Source: Buchnera aphidicola (Aphis gossypii)
GTDB taxonomy: Bacteria; Pseudomonadota; Gammaproteobacteria; Enterobacterales; Enterobacteriaceae
Length of the DNA: 64,000 bases
Direction of reading: 5' to 3'
Assembly: GCF_013394915.1 (NCBI RefSeq)
Contig: NZ_CP056771.1
Coordinates: forward strand, 124,001 to 188,000
In this document: piece by piece, positions 50,226 to 62,576 of the stretch
How positions within the stretch are numbered: the stretch's first letter is position 1
How the letters are laid out: the number at the start of each line of letters is the position of its first letter
The notes under the pieces: generated by a model
What the model was told of the DNA's origin: nothing
Seen by the model: only the letters and a program-made list of their open reading frames with translations
The model's database searches: none
Program-made: the position numbers and the translations under genes

Positions 50226-51293
50226 ATGAATCTTAGTAATTTTTCTTTAGATATACCAAAGTCATTAATAGCTTTTTATCCTTCTCCGATACGAAGTCAA
50301 TGTCGTTTAATGATTGTCAATGGTAATACGGGTGAAATAACTCATAAATTTTTTTTCAATCTTATTAATGAGATTAATGCCGGTGATTTAGTTGTTTTTA
50401 ACAATACAGAAGTTATCCCTGCGCGTTTATATGGTTTTAAAGAGAGTGGAGGAAAAATTGAAGTTTTACTTGAAAAAATATTAAGTAACAACAATATACT
50501 AGCATATCTTAAATCATCAAATTTAGTTAATATTAATTCTAAACTTTTTTTTGGAACATATAATGATATTGAAGGTTATGTAATTAGTTATAAAAAGCCA
50601 TTCTATGAAATTAAATTTGATAATAATCAAATTTCATCTTTTGACATTTTTCATAAATATGGGCATATACCTTTACCTCCTTATATTAAAAGAAAGAATT
50701 TAAAATTAGATGAAAATTTATACCAAACTATATATAAAAAAAATTTAGGTTCTATTGCCGCACCGACTGCAGGTTTACATTTTGATGCGATTTTATTAGA
50801 AGCACTATTTAAAAAAGGGATAAATACAGATTTTGTCACTTTACATATAGGTAGCGGTACATTTCAACCGGTTAGAACCGTGCAAATAGAAAAACATATT
50901 ATGCACGCGGAACACGCTTATGTTTCCGCTGATTTAATTGATAAAATTAAAGTATGCAAAAAAAATGGAGGACGTATAATAGCTGTTGGTACTACTACAT
51001 TACGAGCTTTAGAGAGCGCATATAATTCTACTTTTTGGAATAATTCAAAAAACTACTCAAAAAGTACTAATATTTTCATATACCCTGGTTATAAACATCA
51101 TGTTGTTGATGCGTTAATTACTAATTTTCATTTCCCTGAGTCAACGCTAATTATGTTGGTATCTTCTTTTTTAGGATATCGAAATACTATTCATGCCTAT
51201 CGTGAAGCAATTAAAAAAAAATATCGTTTTTTTAGTTATGGAGATGCAATGTATATTACATATAATACACTCGCTCCTTATGAAAAAATATAA
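50226..51293 (+). CDS. queA: S-adenosylmethionine:tRNA ribosyltransferase-isomerase
   Basis: Makes epoxyqueuosine on tRNA from preQ1 and SAM. It has 355 residues (E. coli 356). [33 protein letters not shown] [11 protein letters not shown] and [13 protein letters not shown] are family signatures. It lies 45 bases before tgt; together they complete the tRNA part of the queuosine pathway. The preQ1 precursor genes are not in this window, so the base may be made elsewhere or salvaged. Confidence 0.96.
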   Translation: MNLSNFSLDIPKSLIAFYPSPIRSQCRLMIVNGNTGEITHKFFFNLINEINAGDLVVFNNTEVIPARLYGFKESGGKIEVLLEKILSNNNILAYLKSSNLVNINSKLFFGTYNDIEGYVISYKKPFYEIKFDNNQISSFDIFHKYGHIPLPPYIKRKNLKLDENLYQTIYKKNLGSIAAPTAGLHFDAILLEALFKKGINTDFVTLHIGSGTFQPVRTVQIEKHIMHAEHAYVSADLIDKIKVCKKNGGRIIAVGTTTLRALESAYNSTFWNNSKNYSKSTNIFIYPGYKHHVVDALITNFHFPESTLIMLVSSFLGYRNTIHAYREAIKKKYRFFSYGDAMYITYNTLAPYEKI

Positions 51294-51299
51294 AATTAA

Positions 51300-52457
<1,158 letters not shown>

Positions 52458-52479
52458 ACGTACTAAGGAATTTGATACA

Positions 52480-52818
52480 ATGAATATTTTAATTGATAAT
52501 GCCGTTGCTGCAGCGAAGCAACCAATAGAAGGAAGTTCTTATTCTTTAATTTTTATGTTATTAATTTTTTTGCTAATTTTTTATTTTATGCTTTTTCGTC
52601 CTCAACAAAAAAAAGAAAAAGAACGAAAAAATCTTATGAAGTTAATTACTTTAGGTGACGAAGTAATGACAACTAGTGGTTTTTTAGGTCGTGTAAAAAA
52701 TATCACAGAGAATGGATATATTTTATTAGAACTAAATGATGCAAATGAAGTGTTTGTGAAAAAAGATTTTATAATTTCATTGCTTCCCAAAAATACTTTA
52801 GAATCTTTAAAAAAATAA
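52480..52818 (+). CDS. yajC: Sec translocon accessory protein YajC
   Basis: A small inner-membrane protein of the SecDF-YajC complex. It has 112 residues (E. coli 110). One TM helix (about 21-42) is followed by LFRPQQKKEKER and a conserved cytoplasmic domain with GDEVMTTSGFLGRV. In E. coli secD and secF follow directly; here the next gene is convergent glyS 27 bases later, so secDF have been deleted from this position. The gene still has a normal sequence. Confidence 0.95.
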   Translation: MNILIDNAVAAAKQPIEGSSYSLIFMLLIFLLIFYFMLFRPQQKKEKERKNLMKLITLGDEVMTTSGFLGRVKNITENGYILLELNDANEVFVKKDFIISLLPKNTLESLKK

Positions 52819-52845
52819 AGAATTAAAAATTTATTAAATTAACTT

Positions 52846-54912
52846 CTAATATAAATAAGAAAAGTTTGCTATTTTAAAAAAAATAGTTTTTATTTTTTTT
52901 AATAAAATTAATCTATTATTTTTAATTTCAATATCGCAATGATTTATTTTTGCTCGATCAAAAAAATTATTTACAGGTTTTTCAAAATTTTTTAATTTTA
53001 ATAAAATTATTTGATATTTTTTTTCTATCAACAATTGTTTTATATCATTGTTAAAATTATTTATTTCTTTAAACAAATTTTTTTCTTCTTCTATTTTTAT
53101 TAAATTAATATTAATTTTAATATTATTTATATCTTGTTTATATACATTCAATATATTAGATATTCTTTTTATTATTAATAAAATTGGTTTTAATTGTTTT
53201 TCTTTCTCAAAATTTGATATTATTTTAACTCTTTCATTGATATCTAAAATATCTGTTATTTGACATGATAAAACCGATTGAACTACTTTAATATTATATC
53301 CTTTTTTTTCATAAAAAGATAACAATCTTAATTTAAAAAAATTTATAATTTTTTTAGATATTGATATATAATCTAGCTCTTTTTTATTATAAATTTTAAG
53401 ACTATTAAAAATTAAAAATTTTAAATCTAAAGATATATTTTTATTGATAATAATACGTATTATTCCTAAAGCCGCTCTTCTTAAAGCAAATGGATCTTTA
53501 TTGGATGATGGTACTTGATTAATTAAAAACATACCACATAAAGTGTCTATTTTATCAGCAATGGATAATATTGACCCCATTAAGCTAGATGGAAGTATAT
53601 CTTCAGAAAAAGCTGGTAAATATTGTTCTTTAATGGAAAGAGCAATTTCATGTTTTTCTTGATTTTGAAGAGCATAATGCATTCCGATAACTCCTTGTAA
53701 TTCTGGAAATTCAAATACCATTTCTGTAATGAGATCGCATTTAGACAAAACTGCTGATTTTATTAAATCAGTTTTTTTATGATTATTTGACATAAAATCT
53801 ACTAGTGATTGTAATCGTATAGTTTTATCATATAACGTACCTAAATCTTTATAGAACAGCACTTTTTTTAACAAAGGGAGATAATCTAATAATTTCGTTT
53901 TTCTATCTTTTTTTAAAAAAAACATTACATCAGATAATCTAGCTTCCATGACTTTTTCATTGCCTAATATAATCTGATTGTCTTTTTTTGAATGTATATT
54001 GGTAATAAAAATAAAATATGGTAAAATTTTTTTTTCATTGTATATTGGAAAACATTTTTGCTGTTTTTCTATAATATAAACAAGAATTTCATTTGGTATG
54101 CATTTAATATATTTTTTTTTGAAAGTAGCTAAAACACCCTTAGGTGATTCTACTGTTGAATTTATTTCTTCTAAAAGTTTTAAGTTGATTTCCGTAGATC
54201 CATTTACTTTTTTTGCGATGTCTTTAATTTCTTTTTTAATTGTTTCTCTTCTAATATCATAATCAGCTATTATTTTACTATTTTTCAATAAAACAGACGG
54301 ATATTCTTGAGCGTGTCTAAGATATATTTCTTCTTCTTTAAAGGAAATATGATTATGAATTTTATTTTTAGAATTAATATTAAAAATTTTTTTATTAATT
54401 ATTTTATCATCTAACATCATCAAAATATTTCGAACAGGACGAAAAAACTTAATATTATTTATTTCCCATCGCATTAAATTTTTAATATTAATGTTTTTTA
54501 ATGACATTTCTACTATTTTAGGAAGCAATATTTCAATTTTTTCTTGTTTTTGCTGTATATAATATACTAACCATGCACCTTTTTTATTTTTTAATTGATT
54601 TGCTTCGTGTATTTTAATTCCAATATGTTTAGCCCAAGAACATGCAGATTTTGTTGGTATTCCATTTTTATCAAAGGAATCTTTTAAAGAAGGTCCTTTT
54701 TTCAAAATTTTTTTTATTTTTTGGGAACTATCAATATCTAGAATTTTTAATGCTAATCTTCTAGGGGTAGCAAAATAATTAACTTTTTTATATTCAATAT
54801 TATTTAAATTCAATGCATCAACGAAATTTTCATAAAATATAGTGATTACATTGTATAATATTCTGGAAGGGAGTTCTTCTGTTCCTATTTCAACTAAAAA
54901 TGTTTTTTTCAT
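52846..54912 (-). CDS. glyS: Glycyl-tRNA synthetase, beta subunit
   Basis: The tRNA-recognition subunit of the alpha2-beta2 bacterial GlyRS. It has 688 residues (E. coli 689). It starts [16 protein letters not shown], the family signature. [15 protein letters not shown] and the helical C-terminal anticodon-binding region with [17 protein letters not shown] residues are seen. Its start overlaps the glyQ end by 23 bases, so the two are translationally coupled. It is convergent with yajC. Confidence 0.97.
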   Translation of the reverse strand: MKKTFLVEIGTEELPSRILYNVITIFYENFVDALNLNNIEYKKVNYFATPRRLALKILDIDSSQKIKKILKKGPSLKDSFDKNGIPTKSACSWAKHIGIKIHEANQLKNKKGAWLVYYIQQKQEKIEILLPKIVEMSLKNINIKNLMRWEINNIKFFRPVRNILMMLDDKIINKKIFNINSKNKIHNHISFKEEEIYLRHAQEYPSVLLKNSKIIADYDIRRETIKKEIKDIAKKVNGSTEINLKLLEEINSTVESPKGVLATFKKKYIKCIPNEILVYIIEKQQKCFPIYNEKKILPYFIFITNIHSKKDNQIILGNEKVMEARLSDVMFFLKKDRKTKLLDYLPLLKKVLFYKDLGTLYDKTIRLQSLVDFMSNNHKKTDLIKSAVLSKCDLITEMVFEFPELQGVIGMHYALQNQEKHEIALSIKEQYLPAFSEDILPSSLMGSILSIADKIDTLCGMFLINQVPSSNKDPFALRRAALGIIRIIINKNISLDLKFLIFNSLKIYNKKELDYISISKKIINFFKLRLLSFYEKKGYNIKVVQSVLSCQITDILDINERVKIISNFEKEKQLKPILLIIKRISNILNVYKQDINNIKININLIKIEEEKNLFKEINNFNNDIKQLLIEKKYQIILLKLKNFEKPVNNFFDRAKINHCDIEIKNNRLILLKKIKTIFFKIANFSYLY

Positions 54913-55819
54913 TTTCTTCTCTTTTTATTTCTACATTAAAATTTTTATTTTTTAGTTTGAGATGTTCTTTCGCAATTTTTTTAGTAATACTTCTAATTTT
55001 TAAAATATAATTTTGACGTTCGCTAGAAGATATTGCTTTTCTCGCATCTAATAAATTAAATATATGATTTGCTTGTAATATTTTTTCATATGCTACTAAG
55101 AGTAATGGTTTTTTTAAACTTATTAAATTATTTGATTCCAACATATATTGTTCAAAATATTCAAATAATAAATCAATGTTTGAATATTCAAAATTATATT
55201 GTGATTGTTCTATTTCGTTTTTTTTGAAAATATCACCATAAGTAATCGTTTGAAATCGATTTGAGTTCCAAATTAAATCATATACATTTGATTGATTTTG
55301 CATATGCATTGCTATTCTTTCTAAACCATATGTAATTTCTACAGTTACAGGATTACACTCTATTCCACCTACTTGTTGAAAATAGGTGAATTGAGTAATT
55401 TCCATTCCATTAAGCCAAACTTCCCATCCGACGCCCCAAGCTCCTAAAGTAGGATTTTCCCAATTGTCTTCTATAAAACGTATATCGTTATTCTTTTCAT
55501 CTATTTCAAGTAAGTTTAATGATTCTAAATACATACTTTGAATGTTTTTAACCGGAGGTTTAATAATTACTTGAAATTGATAGTAACTTTGCAAGCGATT
55601 TGGGTTTTTTCCATATCTCCCATCAGTTGGTCGTCTGCAGTATTGTACATAAGCAGCTTTAATAGGTTCAGGACCAATTGTTCCTAAAAATGTTATATTA
55701 TGAAATGTTCCTGCACCCATTGGTAAATCTAATGGTTGAAAAATAGTGCATTCTTGTTTTATCCAGTATTTTTTCAAAATTTGAATTAATCTATAAAAAG
55801 TATTTTCACGATTTTTCAT
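54890..55819 (-). CDS. glyQ: Glycyl-tRNA synthetase, alpha subunit
   Basis: The catalytic class II subunit of bacterial GlyRS. It has 309 residues (E. coli 303). Signatures are [34 protein letters not shown] and [16 protein letters not shown]. The C-terminus is Lys/Glu rich and extends into glyS. The start [19 protein letters not shown] aligns with E. coli around TFQGLILTLQDYW. The 123-base gap to divergent folE must hold both promoters. Confidence 0.97.
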   Translation of the reverse strand: MKNRENTFYRLIQILKKYWIKQECTIFQPLDLPMGAGTFHNITFLGTIGPEPIKAAYVQYCRRPTDGRYGKNPNRLQSYYQFQVIIKPPVKNIQSMYLESLNLLEIDEKNNDIRFIEDNWENPTLGAWGVGWEVWLNGMEITQFTYFQQVGGIECNPVTVEITYGLERIAMHMQNQSNVYDLIWNSNRFQTITYGDIFKKNEIEQSQYNFEYSNIDLLFEYFEQYMLESNNLISLKKPLLLVAYEKILQANHIFNLLDARKAISSSERQNYILKIRSITKKIAKEHLKLKNKNFNVEIKREENEKNIFS

Positions 55820-55942
55820 TGTATACCTTAAAGAACATCAGTATTTATTTTTTATATTATATATAATGATATTTATAATCTATATATTTTATATAGAAAA
55901 TTATATAAAAAATAGTTTTTAGCTATCAGGAGAATTTTAAAT

Positions 55943-56605
55943 ATGATCAAAATTAGTCAAGAAGCTCAATTAGCTCATAATGCTTTGTTATCAAAAGGTT
56001 TAGAAAATCCTATTTTAAAAGAATACAATGGTATAGAAGAAAAAGAAAGAGAATTATTAATTGCTAAATATATATATAAAATTATGTATATTTTAAATTT
56101 AGATACAAAAAATGATAGTTTAAAAAATACCCCTGACCGTATATCGAAAATGTATAATAAAGAAATTTTTTTGGGTTTAGATTATAAAAATTTTCCGAAG
56201 ATTACATTTATAGAAAATGTAATTAAGTCAAGTGATATAATTATTGTTCGTGATATTACATTGATGAGCACTTGTGAACATCATTTTATTACTATTTATG
56301 GAAAAGCAGATATTGCATATATTCCTAGAAAAAAAATTATTGGGTTATCCAAAATAAACAGAATTGCACAATTTTATTCAAAAAGACCTCAAATTCAAGA
56401 ACGCTTGACTAAACAGATACGAGTAGTATTACAAACTTTACTTGGTACTAAAGATATCGCAATTGTTCTTAATATGAATCATTTTTGTGTTAAAACACGT
56501 GGTATTTGCGATGTCAATAGCACTGTTATTACTTCTTCTTTAAAAGGATTATTTAAAACTAGAAAAAGTATTCGTGATCAATTTCTTTTTAAAAACAATC
56601 TATAA
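55943..56605 (+). CDS. folE: GTP cyclohydrolase I
   Basis: Converts GTP to dihydroneopterin triphosphate, the first step to folate. It has 220 residues (E. coli 222). Zinc ligands are Cys111 and His114 in STCEHHF and Cys182 in HFCVKTRG. GLSKINRIAQFY and RPQIQERLTKQI match the family. A CAGGAG ribosome binding site precedes the ATG. With folA it shows that at least part of the folate pathway is kept. Confidence 0.97.
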   Translation: MIKISQEAQLAHNALLSKGLENPILKEYNGIEEKERELLIAKYIYKIMYILNLDTKNDSLKNTPDRISKMYNKEIFLGLDYKNFPKITFIENVIKSSDIIIVRDITLMSTCEHHFITIYGKADIAYIPRKKIIGLSKINRIAQFYSKRPQIQERLTKQIRVVLQTLLGTKDIAIVLNMNHFCVKTRGICDVNSTVITSSLKGLFKTRKSIRDQFLFKNNL

Positions 56606-56753
56606 AAATAAATATATTTACTTTATTTAATTGATTAAAACATGATTTCTCAGTATGATATCATTCTTAATTTATGAATATTTTTATATTTTAATTAATT
56701 TCAATAAAATAAATTAGTTTTATAAATATTTAAAAATTTCTTGGAAAGTTAAA

Positions 56754-57614
56754 ATGAAATATATTGGTGCGCATGTTAGTTCTTCAGGTGGCTTAGAAAA
56801 AGCAGTATTTCGAGCGTTTCAGTTAAACGCTACAGCTTTTTCGTTTTTTACTAAAAATCAATTACAATGGTCCGCATCTCCTTTAAATGCAATCAATATA
56901 GATAATTTTAAAAAAGCCTGTATTAAATATAATTTCTTTTTTGAAAAAATTTTACCACATAGTAGTTATTTAATTAATTTAGGTCATCCTGATAATGATT
57001 TGTTAAAAAAATCTCGTATAGCATTTATTCAAGAAATAAAGCGTTGTGATGATTTAGGTTTGTATTATTTAAATTTTCATCCTGGTAGTCACTTAAATAA
57101 AATTTCAGAAACAGATTGTTTATTAAGAATTTCTGAATCAATTAATATAGCCTTAGAAAAAACTAATAATATAACAGCTGTAATTGAAAATACTGCAGGA
57201 CAAGGAACGAATGTTGGATATTGTTTTGAACATTTATATGAAATTATAAATCAAGTAGATGACAAATCGCGCATTGGTGTTTGTCTAGATACGTGTCATT
57301 TGTTTTCTTCAGGATATGATCTACGAACAAAAGAAAATTGCCAAAATACATTTAATAAATTTTTTAATTTGATAGGATTAAAATATTTAAAAGGTTTACA
57401 TTTAAATGATTCAAAAAGAGATTTTAATAGTCGCGTTGATCGACATGAAAATTTAGGGTTAGGTTATATTGGAACATTAGTTTTTGAATGGATCATTAAA
57501 AATAAGTCTTTTTCTAATATACCCATGATATTAGAAACAAGTGACTCATTAATGTGGGCAGAGGAAATATCTTGGTTAAAGTCATTACAAAGCAAAGATA
57601 ATATTGTATTGTAA
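56754..57614 (+). CDS. nfo: Endonuclease IV
   Basis: An AP endonuclease with a TIM-barrel fold and three zincs. It has 286 residues (E. coli 285). [17 protein letters not shown] is the family start. Metal ligands include His69 in [10 protein letters not shown], the His in NFHPGSH, Glu in VIENTAGQG and Asp-His in [20 protein letters not shown] precedes the C-terminal ligands. It works after glycosylases such as Nth. rplY follows 32 bases later. Confidence 0.97.
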   Translation: MKYIGAHVSSSGGLEKAVFRAFQLNATAFSFFTKNQLQWSASPLNAINIDNFKKACIKYNFFFEKILPHSSYLINLGHPDNDLLKKSRIAFIQEIKRCDDLGLYYLNFHPGSHLNKISETDCLLRISESINIALEKTNNITAVIENTAGQGTNVGYCFEHLYEIINQVDDKSRIGVCLDTCHLFSSGYDLRTKENCQNTFNKFFNLIGLKYLKGLHLNDSKRDFNSRVDRHENLGLGYIGTLVFEWIIKNKSFSNIPMILETSDSLMWAEEISWLKSLQSKDNIVL

Positions 57615-57646
57615 TATATATATTTCGTTATAAGAGAGAGTTTATT

Positions 57647-57931
57647 ATGTTGACTATAGATGCAAAGATAAGAGAAAAAAAAGGAAAAAGTTTTAGTAGA
57701 AAATTACGTATGCAAAATAAATTTCCAGCGATTTTATATGGGTTAAATAAAATTCCTATATCTTTAGTTTTAGATCATAATACTGTTTTTAATTTACAGA
57801 AAAAAACAGATTTTTATCAAAAAAAATTATTTTTACTGATTCAAGGAAAAGAATATATAGTCAAAGTTCAATCTGTACAAAGACATCCATTTAAATTGAA
57901 ATTGTTACATATCGATTTTTTGTATGTTTAA
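57647..57931 (+). CDS. rplY: 50S ribosomal protein L25
   Basis: A 5S-rRNA-binding protein. It has 94 residues, the E. coli length (single-domain form). [44 protein letters not shown] match L25. GAGAGAG precedes the ATG. It is convergent with yabI, 26 bases away, with no obvious terminator. Confidence 0.96.
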   Translation: MLTIDAKIREKKGKSFSRKLRMQNKFPAILYGLNKIPISLVLDHNTVFNLQKKTDFYQKKLFLLIQGKEYIVKVQSVQRHPFKLKLLHIDFLYV

Positions 57932-57957
57932 AATTTTTGTTTTTTAAATTAAAAGAT

Positions 57958-58722
57958 TTATAATATGCTCGATAATACTTTTCTAAAAATTATCATAGTT
58001 GGATGAAATTGTATTAATATTAATCCAAAAAATCCAAATATTAAAAATATCAGCGCAATAAATCCAATATTTTTTTGTATAATGTTTATATGATCTTTAT
58101 TTTTTATTTTTTTTATTTTCCACCATTTTGATATTAACCATATTCCTATCCAAATTAAAATAGCAATAATGAATAAAAACCATTTGAAATAATTATTACT
58201 GGAATCTGTAGGTATATTAATAGTTATACCTGCAATAATTCCGGGAAAAAAATAAACCGGAGGCCATAATATGCATCCTATAAAACTAGGTAAAATAAAT
58301 TTTTTTAATGGTAATTTCAACATTCCTGAAACCATAGGTATTAATGGTCTAGTTGGACCTATAAAACGACCTATTAATATTGTTAATATACTATGTTTAT
58401 GTAGTAATATTTCAGTTTTTTCTAATATCTTATGATGTTTTTTTAAAAAAGATAGATTATGCAACCATTTTTTAAAGTATAATCCAATGCAGTATGATAA
58501 CCAGTCTCCTAATAAACATCCAATAGTTCCTGCAATCCAAGAAGGATAAAAAAACAATTTTTTATTACCTATAAATGTACCTAATGTTGCCATTAATACT
58601 ATTCCTGGAAGTAATAAACCAATTAATGCAAGAGATTCTAAAAAAGAAACTATACCTATTATGCATAGTGAATATATTAGAGAATGTGTTATTAAAGATG
58701 TTAACCAATATTCCATAGACAT
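57958..58722 (-). CDS. yabI: DedA-family membrane protein YabI
   Basis: The frame encodes 254 residues, exactly as E. coli YabI. It is a DedA-family inner-membrane protein with the re-entrant/amphipathic signature LVGRFIGPTRPL-like IGRFIGPTRPLIPMVSGML, and ESLALIGLLLPG and GCLLGDWLSY. DedA proteins are linked to lipid or undecaprenyl-phosphate translocation and proton homeostasis. The specific role of YabI is not established. The gene order yabI then surA is as on the E. coli map, with many genes lost between. Confidence 0.92.
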   Translation of the reverse strand: MSMEYWLTSLITHSLIYSLCIIGIVSFLESLALIGLLLPGIVLMATLGTFIGNKKLFFYPSWIAGTIGCLLGDWLSYCIGLYFKKWLHNLSFLKKHHKILEKTEILLHKHSILTILIGRFIGPTRPLIPMVSGMLKLPLKKFILPSFIGCILWPPVYFFPGIIAGITINIPTDSSNNYFKWFLFIIAILIWIGIWLISKWWKIKKIKNKDHINIIQKNIGFIALIFLIFGFFGLILIQFHPTMIIFRKVLSSIL

Positions 58723-58894
58723 CCATTATATGTTTTTATTAATTTTGATATATCATGTAAAATTAAATATATTTTATACTTTATATTTTTTTTAAAAAAA
58801 TCTCAAGTAAATATTTTATATTAGAATATCATTATAATACAAAAATCGTTATAATAAAAAATTTAAAACAAAGAGAATATCAAGAAGAATAAAA

Positions 58895-60187
58895 ATGAGA
58901 GTTTATTTTATTGTAATTTTATATATATTTTCAAGTGTGTTTTCGAGTTGTTTCGCTAAGATTTTTGAAGTTGATAAGATTGTCGCTATTGTAAATAATC
59001 AAGTTATATTAGATAGTGATATTAATCAAGTACTTTTTTATTTAAAAAAAGAAAAAAATTCGGTCTTAGTTCCTTTAAAGATGAATTTTTTTAGAGACAA
59101 AATATTAGAAAAATTAATTATAGATTCTTTAATTTTAGAAGAAGCAAGTAAATTTAATATCATCGTTTCTGATGCTCAAGTGGATTCGGTACTCCGAAAC
59201 ATTGCTTTTGAAAAACATATCACTTTAAATGAATTAAAAAGTAATATTATATTAAATAATACTGATAATTTTTTTAATTACAATGATTATATCCAAAATA
59301 TAAAGAATTCATTAAAAATTAAAATGTTACAAGATTATTTTTCAAACAAAAATATTAATATATCTGAAAAAGAAATATATTATTTGTTAAGTCAGAAAAT
59401 AAAAAAACAAAATGAATTAAAAAAAATTAATTTAAAATTTATTATCTTACCTTTTTCAAAAAAAGAAGATAACAAGATAATTAAAAATAAAAAATTTTTA
59501 ATTAATCATCTTTTTGAAATGATCAGTAATAACTCTAATTTTGATTATTTTTACAAAAGTTTTAAAAAAAACAAAAATATTTTTTTAGCAGAAAACATAT
59601 CATTAAAACACTTAAAAGACTTAAAAAAAATTTTTTCTAGAAAACTAAATATTTTTAAAAATCACCAAATATTAGGCCCTGTTTTAGGGAAAAAAGGTTT
59701 TTATATTATTAAAGTAAATAATATTGAAAATAATAGCGTTAAAAAAATAATTACTGAATTCCATATTCAGCATTGTTTGATGCGTCCTTCTGTTATTTTA
59801 AATGATATACAAGCTAAAAAAGATATCTTTAAAATATATAATAATATAAAAATAAAAAATTATAGCTTTGATTACGCTATAGAAAATTTCTCATGTGATT
59901 TTTATTCATCTCATAAAAAAGGCGATTTAGGCTGGGTTTCAAGTAAATCTTTTGATGGTGCTTTTAAAAATGTTTTAAAAAATTTAAATAGTAACGAAAT
60001 TAGTAAACCAATTAGATCCAAATTTGGATGGCATATAATCAAATTGTTAGAAAAACGTCAAATAGATGAAACATGGAAAATTGAAAAAGAAAAAATTTAT
60101 CAAATTTTATTAGAATATAAAATTAAACAAGCAAAAAATAATTGGATTGAAAAAATGAAAAAATCATCTTATATAAATGTTTTTTAA
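58895..60187 (+). CDS. surA: Periplasmic chaperone SurA
   Basis: Escorts outer-membrane beta-barrel proteins to the BAM complex. It has 430 residues (E. coli 428). The signal peptide runs to about residue 21 (SSCFA). The N-terminal chaperone domain has VDKIVAIVNNQVIL and SDINQV. The first parvulin-like domain (about 175-280) is highly diverged and Lys-rich. The second (about 285-390) retains EFHIQHCLM, KGDLGWVSSKSFDGAF and FGWHIIKL. It is relevant to the reduced BamC found in this window, since both serve outer-membrane protein assembly. Confidence 0.93.
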   Translation: MRVYFIVILYIFSSVFSSCFAKIFEVDKIVAIVNNQVILDSDINQVLFYLKKEKNSVLVPLKMNFFRDKILEKLIIDSLILEEASKFNIIVSDAQVDSVLRNIAFEKHITLNELKSNIILNNTDNFFNYNDYIQNIKNSLKIKMLQDYFSNKNINISEKEIYYLLSQKIKKQNELKKINLKFIILPFSKKEDNKIIKNKKFLINHLFEMISNNSNFDYFYKSFKKNKNIFLAENISLKHLKDLKKIFSRKLNIFKNHQILGPVLGKKGFYIIKVNNIENNSVKKIITEFHIQHCLMRPSVILNDIQAKKDIFKIYNNIKIKNYSFDYAIENFSCDFYSSHKKGDLGWVSSKSFDGAFKNVLKNLNSNEISKPIRSKFGWHIIKLLEKRQIDETWKIEKEKIYQILLEYKIKQAKNNWIEKMKKSSYINVF

Positions 60188-60284
60188 TATTAAGATAATA
60201 TTTTAAAAATTTCAATAAGATAAAAATAAAATAATATGTTTTAAAATTAAAATTATGTAATATTATAAGTTGATAAAAAACTAA

Positions 60285-61100
60285 ATGAAAAAGCACATTC
60301 CTATAAAAAAATTTAGTCAAAATTTTCTTACAGATTTTAATGTAATTAAAAAAATAGTTAAATTTATTAACCCTCAGTTAAATGATATTTTAGTTGAAAT
60401 TGGACCGGGATTAGCCGCGATAACTCGACCTGTTTGTGATTTAATAAATAAGTTAATTGTCATTGAAATTGATAAATTTCTGTTAGAGAGGTTAAAAAAG
60501 TGTTCATTTTATCCGAAATTAATAATATATCATGAAGATGCTTTAGAATTTGATTATTTAAAATTATTTCATAAAAAAAATAAATTGATTCGAATTTTTG
60601 GTAATTTACCATATCATATTTCTACGTCTTTAATATTGCATTTATTTAAAAGAATTAATATTATTAAGGATATGAACTTTATGCTGCAAAAGGAATTTGC
60701 TGAGCGTTTAATTGCATCGCCAGGTAGCAAATTATATGGTCGTTTAAGTATTATTTCTCAATATTATTGTAACATCAAAGTTTTATTGCATGTTTCTTCA
60801 AAATGTTTCAAACCTGCTCCTAAAGTAGAATCAATATTTCTTAATTTGACACCTCATACTGATTGTTTTCCTTATTTTACTTACAATACAAATGTTCTTA
60901 GTTATATTACAAATTTAGCTTTTCAAAAAAGAAGAAAAATATTACGTCATAGTTTGGGTAAAATCTTTTCTGAAAAAGTTTTTATGAAATTAAACATTAA
61001 CCCAAGATTAAGACCTGAAAATATTTCTATATTACAATATTGTCAATTATCTAATTATATGATAGAAAATAATATTTATCAAAAATATGTTTTTACTTAA
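60285..61100 (+). CDS. rsmA: 16S rRNA (adenine-1518/1519-N6)-dimethyltransferase
   Basis: KsgA, which dimethylates two adjacent adenosines in helix 45 and acts as a 30S assembly checkpoint. It has 271 residues (E. coli 273). SAM motif I is VEIGPGLAA (37-45) and the catalytic motif is NLPYHIS (107-113). FMLQKEFAERL and FQKRRKILRHSLG are also conserved. In E. coli pdxA sits between surA and ksgA; here it is absent and the genes are 97 bases apart. Confidence 0.97.
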   Translation: MKKHIPIKKFSQNFLTDFNVIKKIVKFINPQLNDILVEIGPGLAAITRPVCDLINKLIVIEIDKFLLERLKKCSFYPKLIIYHEDALEFDYLKLFHKKNKLIRIFGNLPYHISTSLILHLFKRINIIKDMNFMLQKEFAERLIASPGSKLYGRLSIISQYYCNIKVLLHVSSKCFKPAPKVESIFLNLTPHTDCFPYFTYNTNVLSYITNLAFQKRRKILRHSLGKIFSEKVFMKLNINPRLRPENISILQYCQLSNYMIENNIYQKYVFT

Positions 61101-61132
61101 ATATATATTTTACATTTTAAAGTAGAAAAAAA

Positions 61133-61945
61133 ATGAGCACTTATTTTATTAGTGATATTCATGGTTGTTATAGAGAATTTAAAATACTTTTAAAAAAATC
61201 AAATTTTGACGTTAAAAAAGATTATCTATGGATTGCAGGTGATTTAGTTGCCAGAGGGCCTAATTCACTAGAAGTAATTAGATATTTATATTCTATAAAA
61301 GATAGAACAAATATAGTACTTGGAAATCATGATTTAAATTTAATTGCAGTATATTCTGGTATCAAAGAAAATAAAAAAGAGAACTATTTTGACGATTTTT
61401 TATCTTCTAAAGACAGTGATAAATTAATCAATTGGTTACGTTCTCAATCTATTTTAAAAATTAATGAGCAACAAAAAATTATTATGATACATGCTGGGAT
61501 TAGTTCGCAATGGGATTTTGAAACTATGAAAGCATGTGCTTTAGAAATTGAAGCATCTTTATTAAGTAATGATTATCCTTTATTTTTAAAGTCTGTTTTT
61601 AATAATAAAATAAATTATTGGAATTCTAGTTTAAGGAAAATTGATCGATTAAGATATAGTGTTAATGCTTTTACACGCATGAGATATTGCTATCCTAACG
61701 GAAAGTTAAATTTGATATGTAAAAAATCTCCTAATGTTGTTAAATATCCGTTATTACCATGGTTTATTATATCAAATAAATTTAAAGAAAAATATTCTGT
61801 TGTTTTTGGGCATTGGTCTACTTTAAAAGATACACGCGTTCCTAGTGCATTTTTCCCATTAGATAAAGGTTGCTGTTGGGGTGGACAATTGCTAATGTTA
61901 AGATGGGAAGACAAACAATATTTTTATCAATCTTATTTAGGATAA
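61133..61945 (+). CDS. apaH: Bis(5'-nucleosyl)-tetraphosphatase, symmetrical
   Basis: Cleaves Ap4A to two ADP and also removes Np4 caps from RNA. It has 270 residues (E. coli 280). The metallophosphoesterase motifs are visible in order: SDIHGCYREF, AGDLVARGPNS, LGNHDLNL, MIHAGISSQW and FGHWSTL. In E. coli apaG lies between ksgA and apaH; here it is deleted and the genes are 32 bases apart. It is convergent with folA. Confidence 0.96.
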   Translation: MSTYFISDIHGCYREFKILLKKSNFDVKKDYLWIAGDLVARGPNSLEVIRYLYSIKDRTNIVLGNHDLNLIAVYSGIKENKKENYFDDFLSSKDSDKLINWLRSQSILKINEQQKIIMIHAGISSQWDFETMKACALEIEASLLSNDYPLFLKSVFNNKINYWNSSLRKIDRLRYSVNAFTRMRYCYPNGKLNLICKKSPNVVKYPLLPWFIISNKFKEKYSVVFGHWSTLKDTRVPSAFFPLDKGCCWGGQLLMLRWEDKQYFYQSYLG

Positions 61946-62003
61946 AATATATTATGTAAAATAAATATGTAAATAAATTTATTTGGAAATTAAAATATAA
62001 GTT

Positions 62004-62501
62004 TTATCTTATTAATATTTCGAAACAAAAATCATAATTATGTTTTCTATCTTTAAAAAAATTTTTTTTAAATATTGTTTTCCAATTTTTAAATAATTTA
62101 TATTTCGGGAAATAAGTATCTCCAGAAATATCACAATTCACATGGGTGAGATATAGTTTATTAGCATAAAACAACATTTGTTGATATATTTGAGACCCTC
62201 CAATCACCATTATTTCTTCATGTCCGCTATGTTTCGAGCATACAGAAGAGATTATGGCACTATTGATTGAATCTGCCCATATAATATTTTTTTTAAAAAT
62301 TTTCTTTTTACTAACTACTATGTTAGTTCGCATAGGTAAAAATTTTTCTATAGATTCCCATGTTACACGCCCCATAATAATATTTTTATTTATCGTATTT
62401 TTTTTAAACCACTTTAAATCTTCTGGAAGATACCAAGGTATTTTATTTTTATCTCCAATAACAAGATTGTTAGAAATAGCCGCAATTAAACTAATTTTCA
62501 T
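62004..62501 (-). CDS. folA: Dihydrofolate reductase
   Basis: Reduces dihydrofolate with NADPH. It has 165 residues (E. coli 159). The catalytic Asp28 is in PEDLKWFKKNT (E. coli Asp27), IPWYLP is the M20-loop region, IIMGRVTWESI binds NADPH, and EIMVIGGSQIYQQ and LTHVNCDISGDTYFP follow. The extra residues are Lys/Phe-rich near the C-terminus. It lies 75 bases downstream of carB on the same strand, so the two may share a transcript. Confidence 0.97.
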   Translation of the reverse strand: MKISLIAAISNNLVIGDKNKIPWYLPEDLKWFKKNTINKNIIMGRVTWESIEKFLPMRTNIVVSKKKIFKKNIIWADSINSAIISSVCSKHSGHEEIMVIGGSQIYQQMLFYANKLYLTHVNCDISGDTYFPKYKLFKNWKTIFKKNFFKDRKHNYDFCFEILIR

Positions 62502-62576
62502 ATATAATTTTTTTAAGAGTTATAAATATTCTTTGTAACATGTTTATAAAAATAAGTTGATTTATTTAAATAAAAT

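Noticed and set aside
62254-62538. A 94-codon frame on the strand opposite folA
   Set aside because: It lies entirely antisense to a well-conserved gene and its start region; composition is that of a reverse shadow.
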